Positions 51,951 to 61,633 of a stretch of DNA of 64,000 bases are shown here, piece after piece. This DNA comes from Nocardioides mangrovi. GTDB lineage: Bacteria; Actinomycetota; Actinomycetes; Propionibacteriales; Nocardioidaceae. Each line of letters begins with the position of its first letter. Positions within the stretch are counted from its first letter, which is position 1. The notes below the pieces were generated by a model. The model worked only from the letters and a program-made list of their open reading frames with translations. It searched no databases and was not told the DNA's origin. Location of the stretch: NCBI RefSeq assembly GCF_020073815.1, contig NZ_JAIQZJ010000016.1, forward strand, positions 100,963-164,962, read 5' to 3'. Position numbers and translations under genes: made by a program.

Positions 51951-51996
51951 CGCCAGGAGGCCGAGGCGGATGAGCCAGGGCTTCAGAAGGTCACCT

Positions 51997-53244
51997 TCAG
52001 AACTCCACGGGCTCGCGGATGATCGGGCAGGTCATGCAGTGACCGCCGCCCCGGCCGCGACCGAGCTCGGCGCCGACGATCGTGATGACCTCGACCCCGG
52101 CCTTGCGCAGGAGCGTGTTGGTGAGCGTGTTGCGGTCGTAGGTGAAGACGACGCCGGGCTCGAGCGCGACGGCGTTGTTGCCGCTGTCCCACTGCTGCCG
52201 CTCGGACTGGTAGACGTCGCCGCCGGTGTCGATCACCCGGATCGACGGCAGTCCGAGCTCGCGCGCGACGACGTCGACGAACGCCGTCGTCCCCTCGTCC
52301 CGCACCTCGACGCCGGGCGCCGCGTCGGACGGCGTGAGCGTGAAGGTGTGCACCGCGTCCATGATCGTCGGGTAGAGCGTGACGATGTCGCGGTCGACGA
52401 AGGTGAAGACCGTGTCGAGGTGCATCGCCGCTCGCAGCTTGGGCATCCCGGCCACCACGACGCGGGTCGCGGCGCCCTGGTCGAAGAGCGCCTTGGCGAC
52501 CTGGGTGATCGCCTGGCGCGACGTGCGTTCGCTCATCCCGACCAGGACCACGCCGTTGCCGACCGGCATCACGTCGCCGCCCTCGAAGCTCGCCTGGCCC
52601 CAGTCCCGCTCCGGGTCGCCCCACCAGACCGTCGAGCCGACGTAGTCGGGGTGGTGGAGGTAGATCGCCTTGTAGAGCAGGGTCTCGTCCTTGCGCGCCG
52701 GCCAGTAGAGCGGGTTCATCGTGAGCCCGCCGTACAGCCAACACGTGGTGTCGCGCGTGTAGAGCGTGTTCGGCAGCGGGGGCATGAGGTACTCACGCGC
52801 GCCCGTCGACTCGCGCACGAGCGTCACGTAGTCGGAACGGAAGTCGTCCGGGAGGTCGTTCGTCGCGAGACCGCCGATGAGGAACTCCGCGAGGTCGCGG
52901 TCCGGGAGCGTCTCGAGGTAGCTGCGGGTCGCGTCGACCAGCCCGAGACCGACCTGGTTGGGCGTGATCTTCCGGTCCAGGATCCAGTCCCGCGCGCCCG
53001 GCACGGCGAGCGTCTGGGCGAGCAGCTCGTGCAGCTCGACGACCTCGACGCCGCGTTGGGTCAGCTTGTTGACGAAGTCGGCGTGGTCGCGCTGGGCGTT
53101 CTCGACCCACATGACGTCGTCGAAGAGCAGGTCGTCGTTGTTGCTCGGCGTGAGCCGCCGGTGCGCCAGGCCGGGCGCGCAGACCAGCACCTTGCGGAGC
53201 CGGCCGACCTCGGAGTGGACGCCGTACGTCGCGGAAGCGTTCAT
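51997..53244 (-). CDS. arcA: Arginine deiminase
   Basis: A 415-residue enzyme with the guanidino-modifying fold. SEVGRLRKVLVCAPG opens it, FEGGDVMPVGNG (about 223-234) and MHLDTVFTFVD follow, and the nucleophile Cys lies in GRGRGGGHCMTCP near the end. It converts arginine to citrulline and ammonia. An APC antiporter gene lies just upstream on the same strand, as in arc operons. Ornithine carbamoyltransferase is absent from the window, and carbamate kinase lies at 39.9-40.8 kb. Confidence 0.95.
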   Translation of the reverse strand: MNASATYGVHSEVGRLRKVLVCAPGLAHRRLTPSNNDDLLFDDVMWVENAQRDHADFVNKLTQRGVEVVELHELLAQTLAVPGARDWILDRKITPNQVGLGLVDATRSYLETLPDRDLAEFLIGGLATNDLPDDFRSDYVTLVRESTGAREYLMPPLPNTLYTRDTTCWLYGGLTMNPLYWPARKDETLLYKAIYLHHPDYVGSTVWWGDPERDWGQASFEGGDVMPVGNGVVLVGMSERTSRQAITQVAKALFDQGAATRVVVAGMPKLRAAMHLDTVFTFVDRDIVTLYPTIMDAVHTFTLTPSDAAPGVEVRDEGTTAFVDVVARELGLPSIRVIDTGGDVYQSERQQWDSGNNAVALEPGVVFTYDRNTLTNTLLRKAGVEVITIVGAELGRGRGGGHCMTCPIIREPVEF

Positions 53245-53266
53245 GGAGAGTCCCTTTCCCTGAGCC

Positions 53267-54721
53267 CTAGAGGGTGATGCGTCCGGTCCAGAGGCCGATC
53301 GCCCCGATCACGCCGCCGGCGACGATGAGCGCGAAGAGTCCGATCTCGGCCGGGCTGAAGAGCCGCCGGCCGTGCTCGCTGCGGGCCTTGACGTAGAGCA
53401 GCGACGCCGGCGCGAGGATCACCGTCATCAGCAGCACGAACTTCATGCCGGCGGCGTCGAAGAGGAAGACCGTGTACCCCGTCGCGATGCCCGCGACGAT
53501 CGTCTCCTTGCGGCGTACGCCGGCCGCGACGCCCTCGTAGGCCTCGCCGGTGAGCCCGAGCTTGAGCGCGTACGCCGCGGCCAGGAGGTAGGGCAGCAGC
53601 GCGAGGCTGGTCGCCAGGTCGAGCATGAAGTTGAGCGCGTCGGTGACGAAGAGCGTCAGCGCGAGCAGCCCCTGCACGGCGAGCGAGGTGACCACGAGCG
53701 CGGTGATCGGCGTGCCCGCGTCGTTCTCGCGGCCGAGGAACTCCGGGAAGTCGTCCTGGCGGGCCGGGATGTACATGACCTCGGCGGCCATCAGCGTCCA
53801 GGCCAGGTAGGCGCCGAGGACCGAGACGATGACCGCGACGCTGATGAAGACCTCGCCCCAGTCGCCGACCTGGGACTGGAAGACACCGACCATCGACGGC
53901 TGCCGGGTGCCGGCGAGCTCGGGCTGCGGCACCACCGAGTAGCTCGAGAGGGTGACCAGGGCGAAGACCGACAGCACCGACAGGAAGCCGAGGACGGTCG
54001 CACGGCCGACGTCCTCGCGGCGCTTGGCGTAGCGCGAGTAGACGCTGGCGCCCTCGATGCCGATGAAGACGAAGGTCGTGATCAGCATCGTGTTGCGGAC
54101 CTGCTCGTTGAGCGAGCCGAGGTCGCCGTACCCGGTGGCGAGCCAGTTGTCGGCGAAGACGCCGGCATCGAAGTAGAAGAACATCACCACGATGAAGACC
54201 AGGATCGGGATGATCTTGAAGACCGTGACGATCTGGTTGATCACCGCGGCGTCGCGGACGCCGCGCGCGATCAGGTAGTGGAAGGTCCACACGCCGACCG
54301 TCGCCAGCGCCACCGCGAGGACGGTGTCGCCGTCGCCGAAGCTGTCGAAGAAGGCGCCGAGCGTCGCGCCGATGAAGACCCAGTAGAAGGTGTTGCCGGC
54401 GATCGAGCTGGCCCAGAAGCCGATTGCGGAGTTGAAGCCGGCGTAGTCGCCGAAGCCGGCCTTGGCGTAGATGAAGACGCCGGAGTCGAGGTCGGGCTTG
54501 CGGATCGCGAGGTTCTGGAAGACGAACGCGAGCATCAGCATGCCGGCGCCCGCGACCGCCCACGCGATGAGCGAGCCGAGGATGCCGGTCGCGACGCCGA
54601 AGCGGGCCGGCAGCGAGAAGACCCCGGCACCCACCATGCCGCCGACCACCATCGCGGTCAGCGTGGGGACGCTCATCGTGCCGGCAGGCGTCGCCTCCGT
54701 CTGGGTGCTCATGCTCGGCAT
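53267..54721 (-). CDS. arcD: APC family arginine/ornithine antiporter-like permease
   Basis: About 484 residues with 12 or more predicted helices. VGGMVGAGVFSLPARFGVAT (about 28-47) is the APC helix-1 substrate loop, and FVFIGIEGASVYSRYAKRRED is the helix-6 region seen in basic amino acid antiporters. Adjacent to arginine deiminase, it is the probable arginine/ornithine exchanger, although citrulline or other basic amino acids are possible. ATG 54721 has GGGAG upstream; ATG 54712 is an alternative. Confidence 0.88.
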   Translation of the reverse strand: MPSMSTQTEATPAGTMSVPTLTAMVVGGMVGAGVFSLPARFGVATGILGSLIAWAVAGAGMLMLAFVFQNLAIRKPDLDSGVFIYAKAGFGDYAGFNSAIGFWASSIAGNTFYWVFIGATLGAFFDSFGDGDTVLAVALATVGVWTFHYLIARGVRDAAVINQIVTVFKIIPILVFIVVMFFYFDAGVFADNWLATGYGDLGSLNEQVRNTMLITTFVFIGIEGASVYSRYAKRREDVGRATVLGFLSVLSVFALVTLSSYSVVPQPELAGTRQPSMVGVFQSQVGDWGEVFISVAVIVSVLGAYLAWTLMAAEVMYIPARQDDFPEFLGRENDAGTPITALVVTSLAVQGLLALTLFVTDALNFMLDLATSLALLPYLLAAAYALKLGLTGEAYEGVAAGVRRKETIVAGIATGYTVFLFDAAGMKFVLLMTVILAPASLLYVKARSEHGRRLFSPAEIGLFALIVAGGVIGAIGLWTGRITL

Positions 54722-54770
54722 GCTGCCGAGGACTCCCGCGGTCCGCCTCACCCGAACCGGGCCAGTGTCG

Positions 54771-55781
54771 TCAGCCGACGCCGTTGAGCTCGTCGACGAC
54801 GTCGAGGAGGTCGCCGCGGTCGTAGTAGTCGACGGCGACGAAGCTCGGGAGCTGACCGCGCTCCTCCTCGCACTCCCGCAGGCGCGGGAGCAGGACGTCA
54901 CGGGCGTTGACGAGCGCGGCGTTCTGCGGCACGTTCCGCTTCTGGTCGATCCAGTGGTTGACCAGGAAGAGGGGCGCGTCGGGGTCGCCGCGGTTCGGCT
55001 CGCAGGTGAAGTCGTCCGGGCTCGCGAAGAGGAACGGCGTGTCCTGGACGACGTCGAAGCCCTGGATCAGCCAGGGCAGCCGGTCACCGCCACCGTGGTT
55101 CTCCATCAGCACCACCAGGCGGGTCCCGGCGTCGATCATCTCCCCCAGGGTGGGCCAGCTCCCGTCCGCGGCGGGGGTGTAGACGTAGCGGTCCAGGCCG
55201 GCATCTTCGATCACCCGGGCGGTGTCGGCGGGCGTGACCTCGTCCTGGACGAAGAGCGTGACGACCTCGCGCGGATGGTCCTCGAGCCAGGCCCGGATGT
55301 CGCGCAGGCTCTGGAGCCAGGACGTCGAGCCGAGCTCGCACATCGCATGGCACAGGTAGGGCCGCGCGTCGCCGTGGGGCGCGAGCCCGAGCGCACCGCG
55401 GGCGCGGAGGACGGCGCGGACCGGTCGCTCGCCGAACTCCTCCTTCGCCTGGTCGAAGGCCTGCTGCCGCTGCTTCTCCGCCGTCGCGACGATGCCGCGG
55501 CGGTCGGTGTCCTGCCCGTACCAGCTGTCGATCAGCAGCACCCGGATGCCGTGGTCGAGCTGGGCCACGATGCCGTCCGGCTGCTCGGCGAAGAACCAGC
55601 CGCGCTCGGACGCGGCCGACATCGAGTTGTGGGTGGCGGCGAAGGCGACCTCGTCGTACGGCCGGTCGCAGAGCGCGACGTGGCCCTCGCAGGGGGCGCC
55701 CTGCGGCTCCGGGTCGTCCGAGCAGCCGGCCAGGAGCAGCAGGACCAGGGGCGCGAGCGCGACGGCGAGTCGGCGACTCAT
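54771..55781 (-). CDS. Phosphatidylinositol-specific phospholipase C-like lipoprotein
   Basis: A 336-residue protein with a lipoprotein signal (ALAPLVLLLLAGCSDD, Cys about 20). The mature protein resembles the PLC-X TIM barrel: FAATHNSMSAA (about 49-59) and LLIDSWYGQD, with MENHGGG and NHWIDQKRN later. The catalytic His in THNSMS is present. The target could be an inositol phospholipid or a glycolipid anchor. Its ATG overlaps the stop of the NAD(P)-binding protein gene by four bases. Confidence 0.85.
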   Translation of the reverse strand: MSRRLAVALAPLVLLLLAGCSDDPEPQGAPCEGHVALCDRPYDEVAFAATHNSMSAASERGWFFAEQPDGIVAQLDHGIRVLLIDSWYGQDTDRRGIVATAEKQRQQAFDQAKEEFGERPVRAVLRARGALGLAPHGDARPYLCHAMCELGSTSWLQSLRDIRAWLEDHPREVVTLFVQDEVTPADTARVIEDAGLDRYVYTPAADGSWPTLGEMIDAGTRLVVLMENHGGGDRLPWLIQGFDVVQDTPFLFASPDDFTCEPNRGDPDAPLFLVNHWIDQKRNVPQNAALVNARDVLLPRLRECEEERGQLPSFVAVDYYDRGDLLDVVDELNGVG

Positions 55782-56449
55782 CGCAGCAGCCCTGCCAGCG
55801 GCTGCGTGCCGACCGGGAGCCCGTGCCGGTCGTAGTAGGCGAACATCGCGCTCAGCCACGGGTGCTCGCCCGGGTCCTCGACCCGCTCGGCGGTCAGCCC
55901 GGCCTCGGCCGCGAGCTCGCGCACGGTGGTCTGCCGGCTCGCGAGCTCGTACGTCGCGCCGGCGTGCCCGTCCTCGGTCAGCACCCGGGCCGCGGCGGCC
56001 CCGAGGTCGGCGAGGTCGAGCAGCCCGAAGGGCGCGTCCACGTCGTACGGCACCCGGACGACCGGGCCGGAGAGGTCGAGGTTCTGCAGGTAGGCGCCGG
56101 GCTGGAGGACCGTCCACACGAGGCCCGAGCGGCGGACCAGGTCCTCCGAGACCGCCTTGCCGAGGTGGTGCGGCATCGCCGGCACGTACGGCGACGCGAC
56201 CGAGTGGTAGACCACGCGACCCACACCGGCCTCGGCCAGCGCGATGAGCGCGTCGGCGACGTACTCCGGCTCGTCCGGGTGCAGGTTGGGCGCGATGAGG
56301 TAGGCCGCGTCGCAGCCGGCCAGCGCGCCGGGCAGGTCGGCCCAGTCCGCGCGGCCGAGGGGAACCTCCTGCGCGGAGCGCTGCGTGAGCGCGGCGCAGA
56401 CGGCCCGTCCGGTCTTCCCGTGTCCACCCAGGACGGCGATCCGCGTCAT
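55778..56449 (-). CDS. NmrA-like NAD(P)-binding protein
   Basis: A 223-residue Rossmann protein: IAVLGGHGKTGRAVCAAL (about 3-20) is the dinucleotide motif, and VVYHSVASPYVPAMPHHLGK sits where atypical SDRs have their YxxxK region. WTVLQPGAYLQNL is typical of NmrA/SDRa5 proteins. It may be a quinone-type reductase or a redox sensor. Met 56449 (MTRIAV) is preferred to 56458. It is translationally coupled to the phospholipase gene. Confidence 0.87.
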   Translation of the reverse strand: MTRIAVLGGHGKTGRAVCAALTQRSAQEVPLGRADWADLPGALAGCDAAYLIAPNLHPDEPEYVADALIALAEAGVGRVVYHSVASPYVPAMPHHLGKAVSEDLVRRSGLVWTVLQPGAYLQNLDLSGPVVRVPYDVDAPFGLLDLADLGAAAARVLTEDGHAGATYELASRQTTVRELAAEAGLTAERVEDPGEHPWLSAMFAYYDRHGLPVGTQPLAGLLR

Positions 56450-56467
56450 GCGGACCAACCTAGAGCC

Positions 56468-57145
56468 CTAGGTACGGGCTGGCGGCTCCTCCTCGTCGAA
56501 GCGCGGGTCGGCCAGGAAGTACTGCGCGACCCGGCCCGGCCTCTTCTTCGGCTCCGGCCGCGGCTCGGGCACCATCCGCCCCTCGACCGCGTCCCAGAAG
56601 CGGTCGGCGGTGTGCATCACCTTGCGGGCGACCAGGCCGAGCATCCCGGTGTGCGGCGTGTACGGGTGCGGACGGCTCGGCGCGACGAGCTCGGCGTTCC
56701 ACAGCCGGCGGGTCAGGTCCTCGAGGTCGGTGTCGTCGAGCGTGACGGAGAGCCGGTCACCGAGCACCTCCTCGTGGCGGTGGTGGTCGGTCAGCGCGAC
56801 ATCGACCTCCGACCACACCTCGGACCAGCGGAACGAGGTCTCGTAGACCGAGCCGTACTCGTGCGCCTTCACGTGCGCGAGGACCACCTCGAGGTCCTTG
56901 GTGGAGCGGAGGTAGTCGTGCACCAGTGCCGCGCCGTCCGGGACCTCCTTGCGGGCCTGCGGCACCAGCACCGCGTCCACGGCGTGCAGGTGCTTGCTGG
57001 TCGTGGCGAGGAAGACGTCGATCCGCTCGTGGCCGGCCCGCGGCTGCTCGGGCGGGGCGCCCATCGCGCGGGCCGCGCCGAGGCGCTCGCCCATCTGGCT
57101 GTGACTCACCCGGATCGAGCTGCGGAGGACGTCGGTCGTGCCCAT
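56468..57145 (-). CDS. Hemerythrin-like domain protein
   Basis: A 225-residue mainly helical protein. FLATTSKHLHAVDAVLVPQA, VLAHVKAHEYGS and VALTDHHRHEEVLGDRL provide His and Glu at hemerythrin-like spacing for a diiron site. It could bind oxygen or sense redox or iron. ATG 57145 has AAGAAGGTG upstream and is preferred over an upstream in-frame ATG at 57214. The neighbour on the same strand is a short unknown protein. Confidence 0.72.
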   Translation of the reverse strand: MGTTDVLRSSIRVSHSQMGERLGAARAMGAPPEQPRAGHERIDVFLATTSKHLHAVDAVLVPQARKEVPDGAALVHDYLRSTKDLEVVLAHVKAHEYGSVYETSFRWSEVWSEVDVALTDHHRHEEVLGDRLSVTLDDTDLEDLTRRLWNAELVAPSRPHPYTPHTGMLGLVARKVMHTADRFWDAVEGRMVPEPRPEPKKRPGRVAQYFLADPRFDEEEPPART

Positions 57146-57210
57146 CGGCCACACCTTCTTCGAAGTGCCGTGCCCTCGATCATGCGCCCCGAAGATGAGA
57201 CCGACAAGGG

Positions 57211-57561
57211 TCACTGCGGCGGGCGCGCGGGCCCGAAGGTCACCTCTCCGGCGGCGGGCACGTAGTAGGTCAGCTCGACCGGCTCGGCGCCGGCGGGCAG
57301 CAGCATGCTGGCGCCGCGGGCGCCGTCCTGCATGCCGACACCCAGGTGCACGGGGCGGTCAGCGGGCACCTCGACCGTCACCCGGCCCCAGTAGACGATG
57401 TACTGGCGGCCGTCGACGAAGAGGTTGGGCTTGATCATCGACTTCGACAGCCCGGCGAGCGGGCTGCCGCCACCGTCGAGGGTGACCGAGACGTAGCGCT
57501 TCGGACCGGTGTGGTGGTCGACGTACGGGATCACGCCGTCGGGAGTGGGTGCCGTGGTCAT
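57211..57561 (-). CDS. Hypothetical protein, single small domain
   Basis: A 116-residue protein with a beta-rich centre (YIVYWGRVTVEVPADRPVHL) and an ending YYVPAAGEVTFGPARPPQ. No signal peptide, membrane segment or catalytic motif is visible. It lies between the hyuBA pair and the hemerythrin-like gene on the same strand and may be part of that transcript. Not recognised. Confidence 0.7.
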   Translation of the reverse strand: MTTAPTPDGVIPYVDHHTGPKRYVSVTLDGGGSPLAGLSKSMIKPNLFVDGRQYIVYWGRVTVEVPADRPVHLGVGMQDGARGASMLLPAGAEPVELTYYVPAAGEVTFGPARPPQ

Positions 57562-57601
57562 GGCCGCACCCTTCCCCGCAGGCGTCTGGTTCAGACCCGC
57601 C

Positions 57602-59512
57602 TCAGACCAGGTCGACCTCGGCGTACGGCGCACCCGCGGCCAGCTCGGCGTAGCCGGGCCCGCGGTCGAAGAACGCCTCGCTCGGCTCGGGGCGGCTGGC
57701 CCGCTCGGCCACGGTCGCGGCCTCGTCGAAGGACAGCGAGTCGTCGTCGAGGGAGCCGGTGAGCACCACGCCGTACGCCGCGAGCGCGGCCTCAGGCGAG
57801 ACCTTGCGCCAGACCACGTCGCGGACGACCAGCTCCGGCGACCGGTCGAGCGGGTTGCCCCAGCCGCCACCGCCGGTGGTGCGGATCCGGACCACCTCGC
57901 CGGCCTTGATCTCCTCGGCGTCGGCGAGGGCGTCGACGTCGCGCTCGTTCGGACCGTCCGGGTCGATGGTGACCTGGAAGGGCGCGCCCGCGAGGCCGCC
58001 CTTGACGCCCCAGCAGGCGAGGATCGACCGGTCCGCGATGGACATGAAGTGGCCGTCCTTGAGCATCCGGATGTGCTTCTCGTAGCCCAGTCCGCCGCGG
58101 AACTGACCCGCTCCCCCGCTGTCCGTCGCGAGGGTCAGGGCCTCGACGCGGAAGGGGAAGCGCGCCTCGGTGAACTCGGTCGGCAGGTTCCGCGAGTCGG
58201 GGACGACGTGGATGGTGTCCTCGCCGTCGGCGTAGTAGCGCCCGCCGGAGCCGCCGCCGAGCACCTCGCGCATGAGGTAGGGCCGACCCTCGAGGTCCTC
58301 GCCGTAGACGCCGGTGTAGCGGATCGTCTCCTGGTCGGCGGGCATCCGGCCGTCGACCGCCTTGGCGACGACGCCGGCGAGGACGCCGAGCAGCCGCAGG
58401 ATCACGAAGGTGCGGGCGTTGGTGGGCGCCGGGAAGACCGGGGTCAGCAGGGTGCCGGGCTCGGGGAAGCGCATCTCGATGAGCGGCACGATGCCCTCGT
58501 TGACGTCGAGCTCGGCCATCCGCTCCGGGCTGTCGGCGAGGTTGCGCAGGATCGGCGCGAGCCACTTCTTGAGGAAGACTCCGTCGCTGTAGTCGCCGCA
58601 GTGGTTGATCGGCCCCTTGGCCTGCGGGCCGGTGCCGTCGAAGTCGAGGATCAGCCGCTCCCCGTCGGGGTCGTCGGCGGCGGTGCGGGTGAGCGTGATC
58701 CGCTGCGTGTGCAGCATCGGCTCGTCGACGCCGTCGTGCTCGGCGTAGTCCTCCCAGGTCCAGCTGCCGACCGGGATCTGGCTGAGGATCTCGCGGCGGT
58801 AGGTCTCGGTGGTGCGGCTGATGATCGCGTCGAAGCAGGACTCGACCGTCTCCACGCCGTACCGGTCGAAGAGCTCGCCGAGCCGGCGCGCTCCCATCAG
58901 GCAGGCGGAGCACTCGGCGTCGAGGTCGGCGGCGAGCGACTCGGGCATCCGGGAGTTGCGGGTCATGATGCTGAGCGCGGCCTTGTTGGGCACTCCGGCG
59001 TCCCAGAGCCGGATCGGGGGGACCATCAGGCCCTCCTCGAAGACGCTGGTGGCGTTGGACGGCATGGAGCCGGGTACGGCGCCGCCGATGTCGTCGTGGT
59101 GGCCGAAGGCCTGCACGAACGCCACGACCTTGCCCCCGCTGAAGACCGGGACGGTCACGCAGAGGTCGGGCAGGTGCCCGATGCCGCCCTCGGACTGGTA
59201 GACGTCGTTGTGGAAGAAGACGTCCCCCTCGCGCATCTCCTCGATCGGGAAGTCGCGAGCGACCGGGTGCACGAGCGCGGAGTAGGAGCGACCGGTGAGC
59301 TTGCGCAGCAGCCGGTCGTGGATGCCGGCGCGGAAGTCGTGGGCGTCGCGGATCATCGGGCTGCGGCTGGTGCGGCCGATCGCGGTCTCGACCTCCATCT
59401 CGACGCTCGCGAGCGAGCCCTGGACGATCTCGACCAGGACCGGGTCGGCGCTCGCGCCGGCATCAGCCGTGAGGTGGCCGAAGGGGAACTGCGTGGGGGC
59501 GCGGCGGCTCAT
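57602..59512 (-). CDS. hyuB: N-methylhydantoinase B / acetone carboxylase alpha-type subunit
   Basis: A 636-residue HyuB protein. VEIVQGSLASVEMEVETAIG near the N-terminus, FHNDVYQSEGGIGHLPD (about 100-116) and QAFGHHDDIGG carry the conserved metal-site residues. GGGSGGRYYADG and GGAGQFRGGLGYEKH follow. With HyuA it forms ATP-dependent hydantoinase, 5-oxoprolinase or ketone-carboxylase enzymes. Its ATG overlaps the hyuA stop by four bases. Confidence 0.93.
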   Translation of the reverse strand: MSRRAPTQFPFGHLTADAGASADPVLVEIVQGSLASVEMEVETAIGRTSRSPMIRDAHDFRAGIHDRLLRKLTGRSYSALVHPVARDFPIEEMREGDVFFHNDVYQSEGGIGHLPDLCVTVPVFSGGKVVAFVQAFGHHDDIGGAVPGSMPSNATSVFEEGLMVPPIRLWDAGVPNKAALSIMTRNSRMPESLAADLDAECSACLMGARRLGELFDRYGVETVESCFDAIISRTTETYRREILSQIPVGSWTWEDYAEHDGVDEPMLHTQRITLTRTAADDPDGERLILDFDGTGPQAKGPINHCGDYSDGVFLKKWLAPILRNLADSPERMAELDVNEGIVPLIEMRFPEPGTLLTPVFPAPTNARTFVILRLLGVLAGVVAKAVDGRMPADQETIRYTGVYGEDLEGRPYLMREVLGGGSGGRYYADGEDTIHVVPDSRNLPTEFTEARFPFRVEALTLATDSGGAGQFRGGLGYEKHIRMLKDGHFMSIADRSILACWGVKGGLAGAPFQVTIDPDGPNERDVDALADAEEIKAGEVVRIRTTGGGGWGNPLDRSPELVVRDVVWRKVSPEAALAAYGVVLTGSLDDDSLSFDEAATVAERASRPEPSEAFFDRGPGYAELAAGAPYAEVDLV

Positions 59513-61596
59513 CGGGCGTCCTTCCGGGTCACGATCACGTTGAGGTACTCGTCGACGCGGGCGCTGAAGCCCGGGTGCAGCGGCACCGTGGAGCCGAACT
59601 CCTCGATGATCGCCGGGCCCTCGACGACAGTGCCGGGAGCGAGGTCGGTGCGCCAGAGCACGGGGGTGTCGACGTACCCGTCCTCAGGATCGAAGCAGAC
59701 GTCGCGGCGACCCTTCTCGGTGTACGCCGTGTCGCCGGCCTCGTGGCGCTTGATCTCGGGGCGCTGGATCGGGCCGATGCCGGAGACCCGGAGGTTGACC
59801 CACTCGACCTGCTGGGAGGAGTCGCCGGAGAAGTCGTAGCCGTAGAGCGCCTTGTGCTCGGCGTGGAGCGCGTCGGCGACCGCAGCCGGGTCGAGCTCGC
59901 CGGGACCGACCGGGACGCGCACCTCGAAGGCCTGGCCGAAGTAGCGCAGGTCGGCGGTGCGGACGAACTGGTGGTCCTCCGGCGCGAAGCCCTCCTTGCC
60001 CAACGCCTCCGCGGCCTGGGCGGCGAGCGCGTCGTACACGCTCGTGACGGCGGCCGCGTCGAGCTGGTCGGCGAGGGTCACGTGGGTCTGCACGTAGTCG
60101 TTCTTGACGTCGACGGTGAGCAGGCCGAAGGCGCTGACGTTGCCGGGGTTGGGCGGCACCAGGACGGTCGGGATGCCGAGCACGTCCATCAGCCGGCAGA
60201 GCAGCAGCGAGCCGGATCCGCCGAAGGTGGTGAGCGTGAAGTCGCGGACGTCGAGGCCGCGCTTGACGGTGACCTGGCGCAGCGCGTTGGCCTGGTTCCA
60301 GGCGGAGATCTCGAGGATGCCGGTCGCGCACGCCTCGGGGCTCAGGTCGAGCTCCTTGGCGAGCGTCTCGATCCCGGCCCGGGCCGCGTCGACGTCGAGC
60401 GGGATCTCGCCGCCGAGCAGGTGCGGGGGGATCCGGCCGAGGTAGACGTGGGCGTCGGTGATCGTGACGTCGGTGCCACCCTTGCCGTAGCAGAGCGGGC
60501 CGGGGTCGGCGCCCGCGGACTGCGGCCCGACCTTGAGCGTGCCCTCCGGGCTGAGCCAGGCGATCGAGCCGCCGCCGGCCCCGACGGTGACCACGTCGAT
60601 CATCGGGATCTTCGACGGGAAGGCGCCGACCGAGCCCTCGGTGGTCAGCGTCGGCTCGCCGTCGATGACGACGCTGACGTCGGTGGAGGTGCCGCCGCCG
60701 TCGGAGGTGAGGACCTTGTCGAAGCCGGCGACCTTGGCGATCAGGGCCGCGCCGAGCGCGCCCGCGGCCGGGCCGGACAGCACAGTGGTGATCGGCTGGT
60801 GCACGACCTCGTCGGCCGAGAGCACGCCGCCGTTGGACTTCATCACGTAGAAGGGGATGGTGCGGTCGCCCCCGTTCGGTTGGTACTGCGACGTCAGGCG
60901 CGCCTTGATGTTGTTGACGTACGCCGAGAGCCGCGGCTTGACGGCCGCGTCGACCAGCGTGGTCATCGCGCGCTCGTACTCGCGGTACTCGCGCAGCACC
61001 TCGCTCGAGAGCGAGACGACCGCGTCCGGGTGCTCCTCGGCGAGCACCGCACGCATCCGCTCCTCGTGGACCGGGTTGGCGTAGGCGTGCAGGAAGCAGA
61101 CGCCGATGGTGGTGATGCCCTGCGCCTTGAACCAGCGCACGACCGCGCGGGCGCCGTCCTCGTCGAAGGGGCGCACCTCCTCGCCGTTGACGTCGAGGCG
61201 ACCCTCGACGCCCTTGACGAGGTCACGCGGCACGATCCGGTCGGGCTTCACCCAGAAGTAGGAGTTGCCGTAGCCGTCCGGGACCGACTGCCGGGCGATC
61301 TCGAGCATCGCCTCGTAGCCGGTGTTGGTGATGAAACCGAGCCGGTCGACCTTGCCCTCGAGGAGCTGGTTGGTCGCGACGGTGGTCCCGTGGCTGACCG
61401 CGTCGATGTCGGCGCCGGTCGCCCCGAGCAGCCCGAGGACCTTGTCGATCCCGGCCAGGAAGCCATCGGCCGGGTTGCTCGGCGTCGAGGGGGTCTTGGT
61501 CGTCACCACCTCGCCCGAGTCCGGGTCGGTGGCCACCACGTCGGTGAAGGTGCCTCCCGTGTCGATCCCGATCCGGATGCGCCGCTGAGCTGCCAT
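59509..61596 (-). CDS. hyuA: N-methylhydantoinase A / 5-oxoprolinase-type subunit
   Basis: A 695-residue ASKHA-fold protein. IRIGIDTGGTFTDVVATDPD (about 7-26) and VLTSDGGGTSTDVSVVIDG bind ATP; SHGTTVATNQLLEGK and VLSGPAAGALGAALIA are family signatures. It supplies the ATP-dependent activation step to HyuB. Substrate specificity (hydantoin, 5-oxoproline, acetone or acetophenone) is not readable. A 13-bp stem palindrome lies 38 bases upstream of its start. Confidence 0.93.
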   Translation of the reverse strand: MAAQRRIRIGIDTGGTFTDVVATDPDSGEVVTTKTPSTPSNPADGFLAGIDKVLGLLGATGADIDAVSHGTTVATNQLLEGKVDRLGFITNTGYEAMLEIARQSVPDGYGNSYFWVKPDRIVPRDLVKGVEGRLDVNGEEVRPFDEDGARAVVRWFKAQGITTIGVCFLHAYANPVHEERMRAVLAEEHPDAVVSLSSEVLREYREYERAMTTLVDAAVKPRLSAYVNNIKARLTSQYQPNGGDRTIPFYVMKSNGGVLSADEVVHQPITTVLSGPAAGALGAALIAKVAGFDKVLTSDGGGTSTDVSVVIDGEPTLTTEGSVGAFPSKIPMIDVVTVGAGGGSIAWLSPEGTLKVGPQSAGADPGPLCYGKGGTDVTITDAHVYLGRIPPHLLGGEIPLDVDAARAGIETLAKELDLSPEACATGILEISAWNQANALRQVTVKRGLDVRDFTLTTFGGSGSLLLCRLMDVLGIPTVLVPPNPGNVSAFGLLTVDVKNDYVQTHVTLADQLDAAAVTSVYDALAAQAAEALGKEGFAPEDHQFVRTADLRYFGQAFEVRVPVGPGELDPAAVADALHAEHKALYGYDFSGDSSQQVEWVNLRVSGIGPIQRPEIKRHEAGDTAYTEKGRRDVCFDPEDGYVDTPVLWRTDLAPGTVVEGPAIIEEFGSTVPLHPGFSARVDEYLNVIVTRKDAR

Positions 61597-61633
61597 GCCT
61601 CGATTCAACCGGGCCTGCTCGCGCCGGACCACA

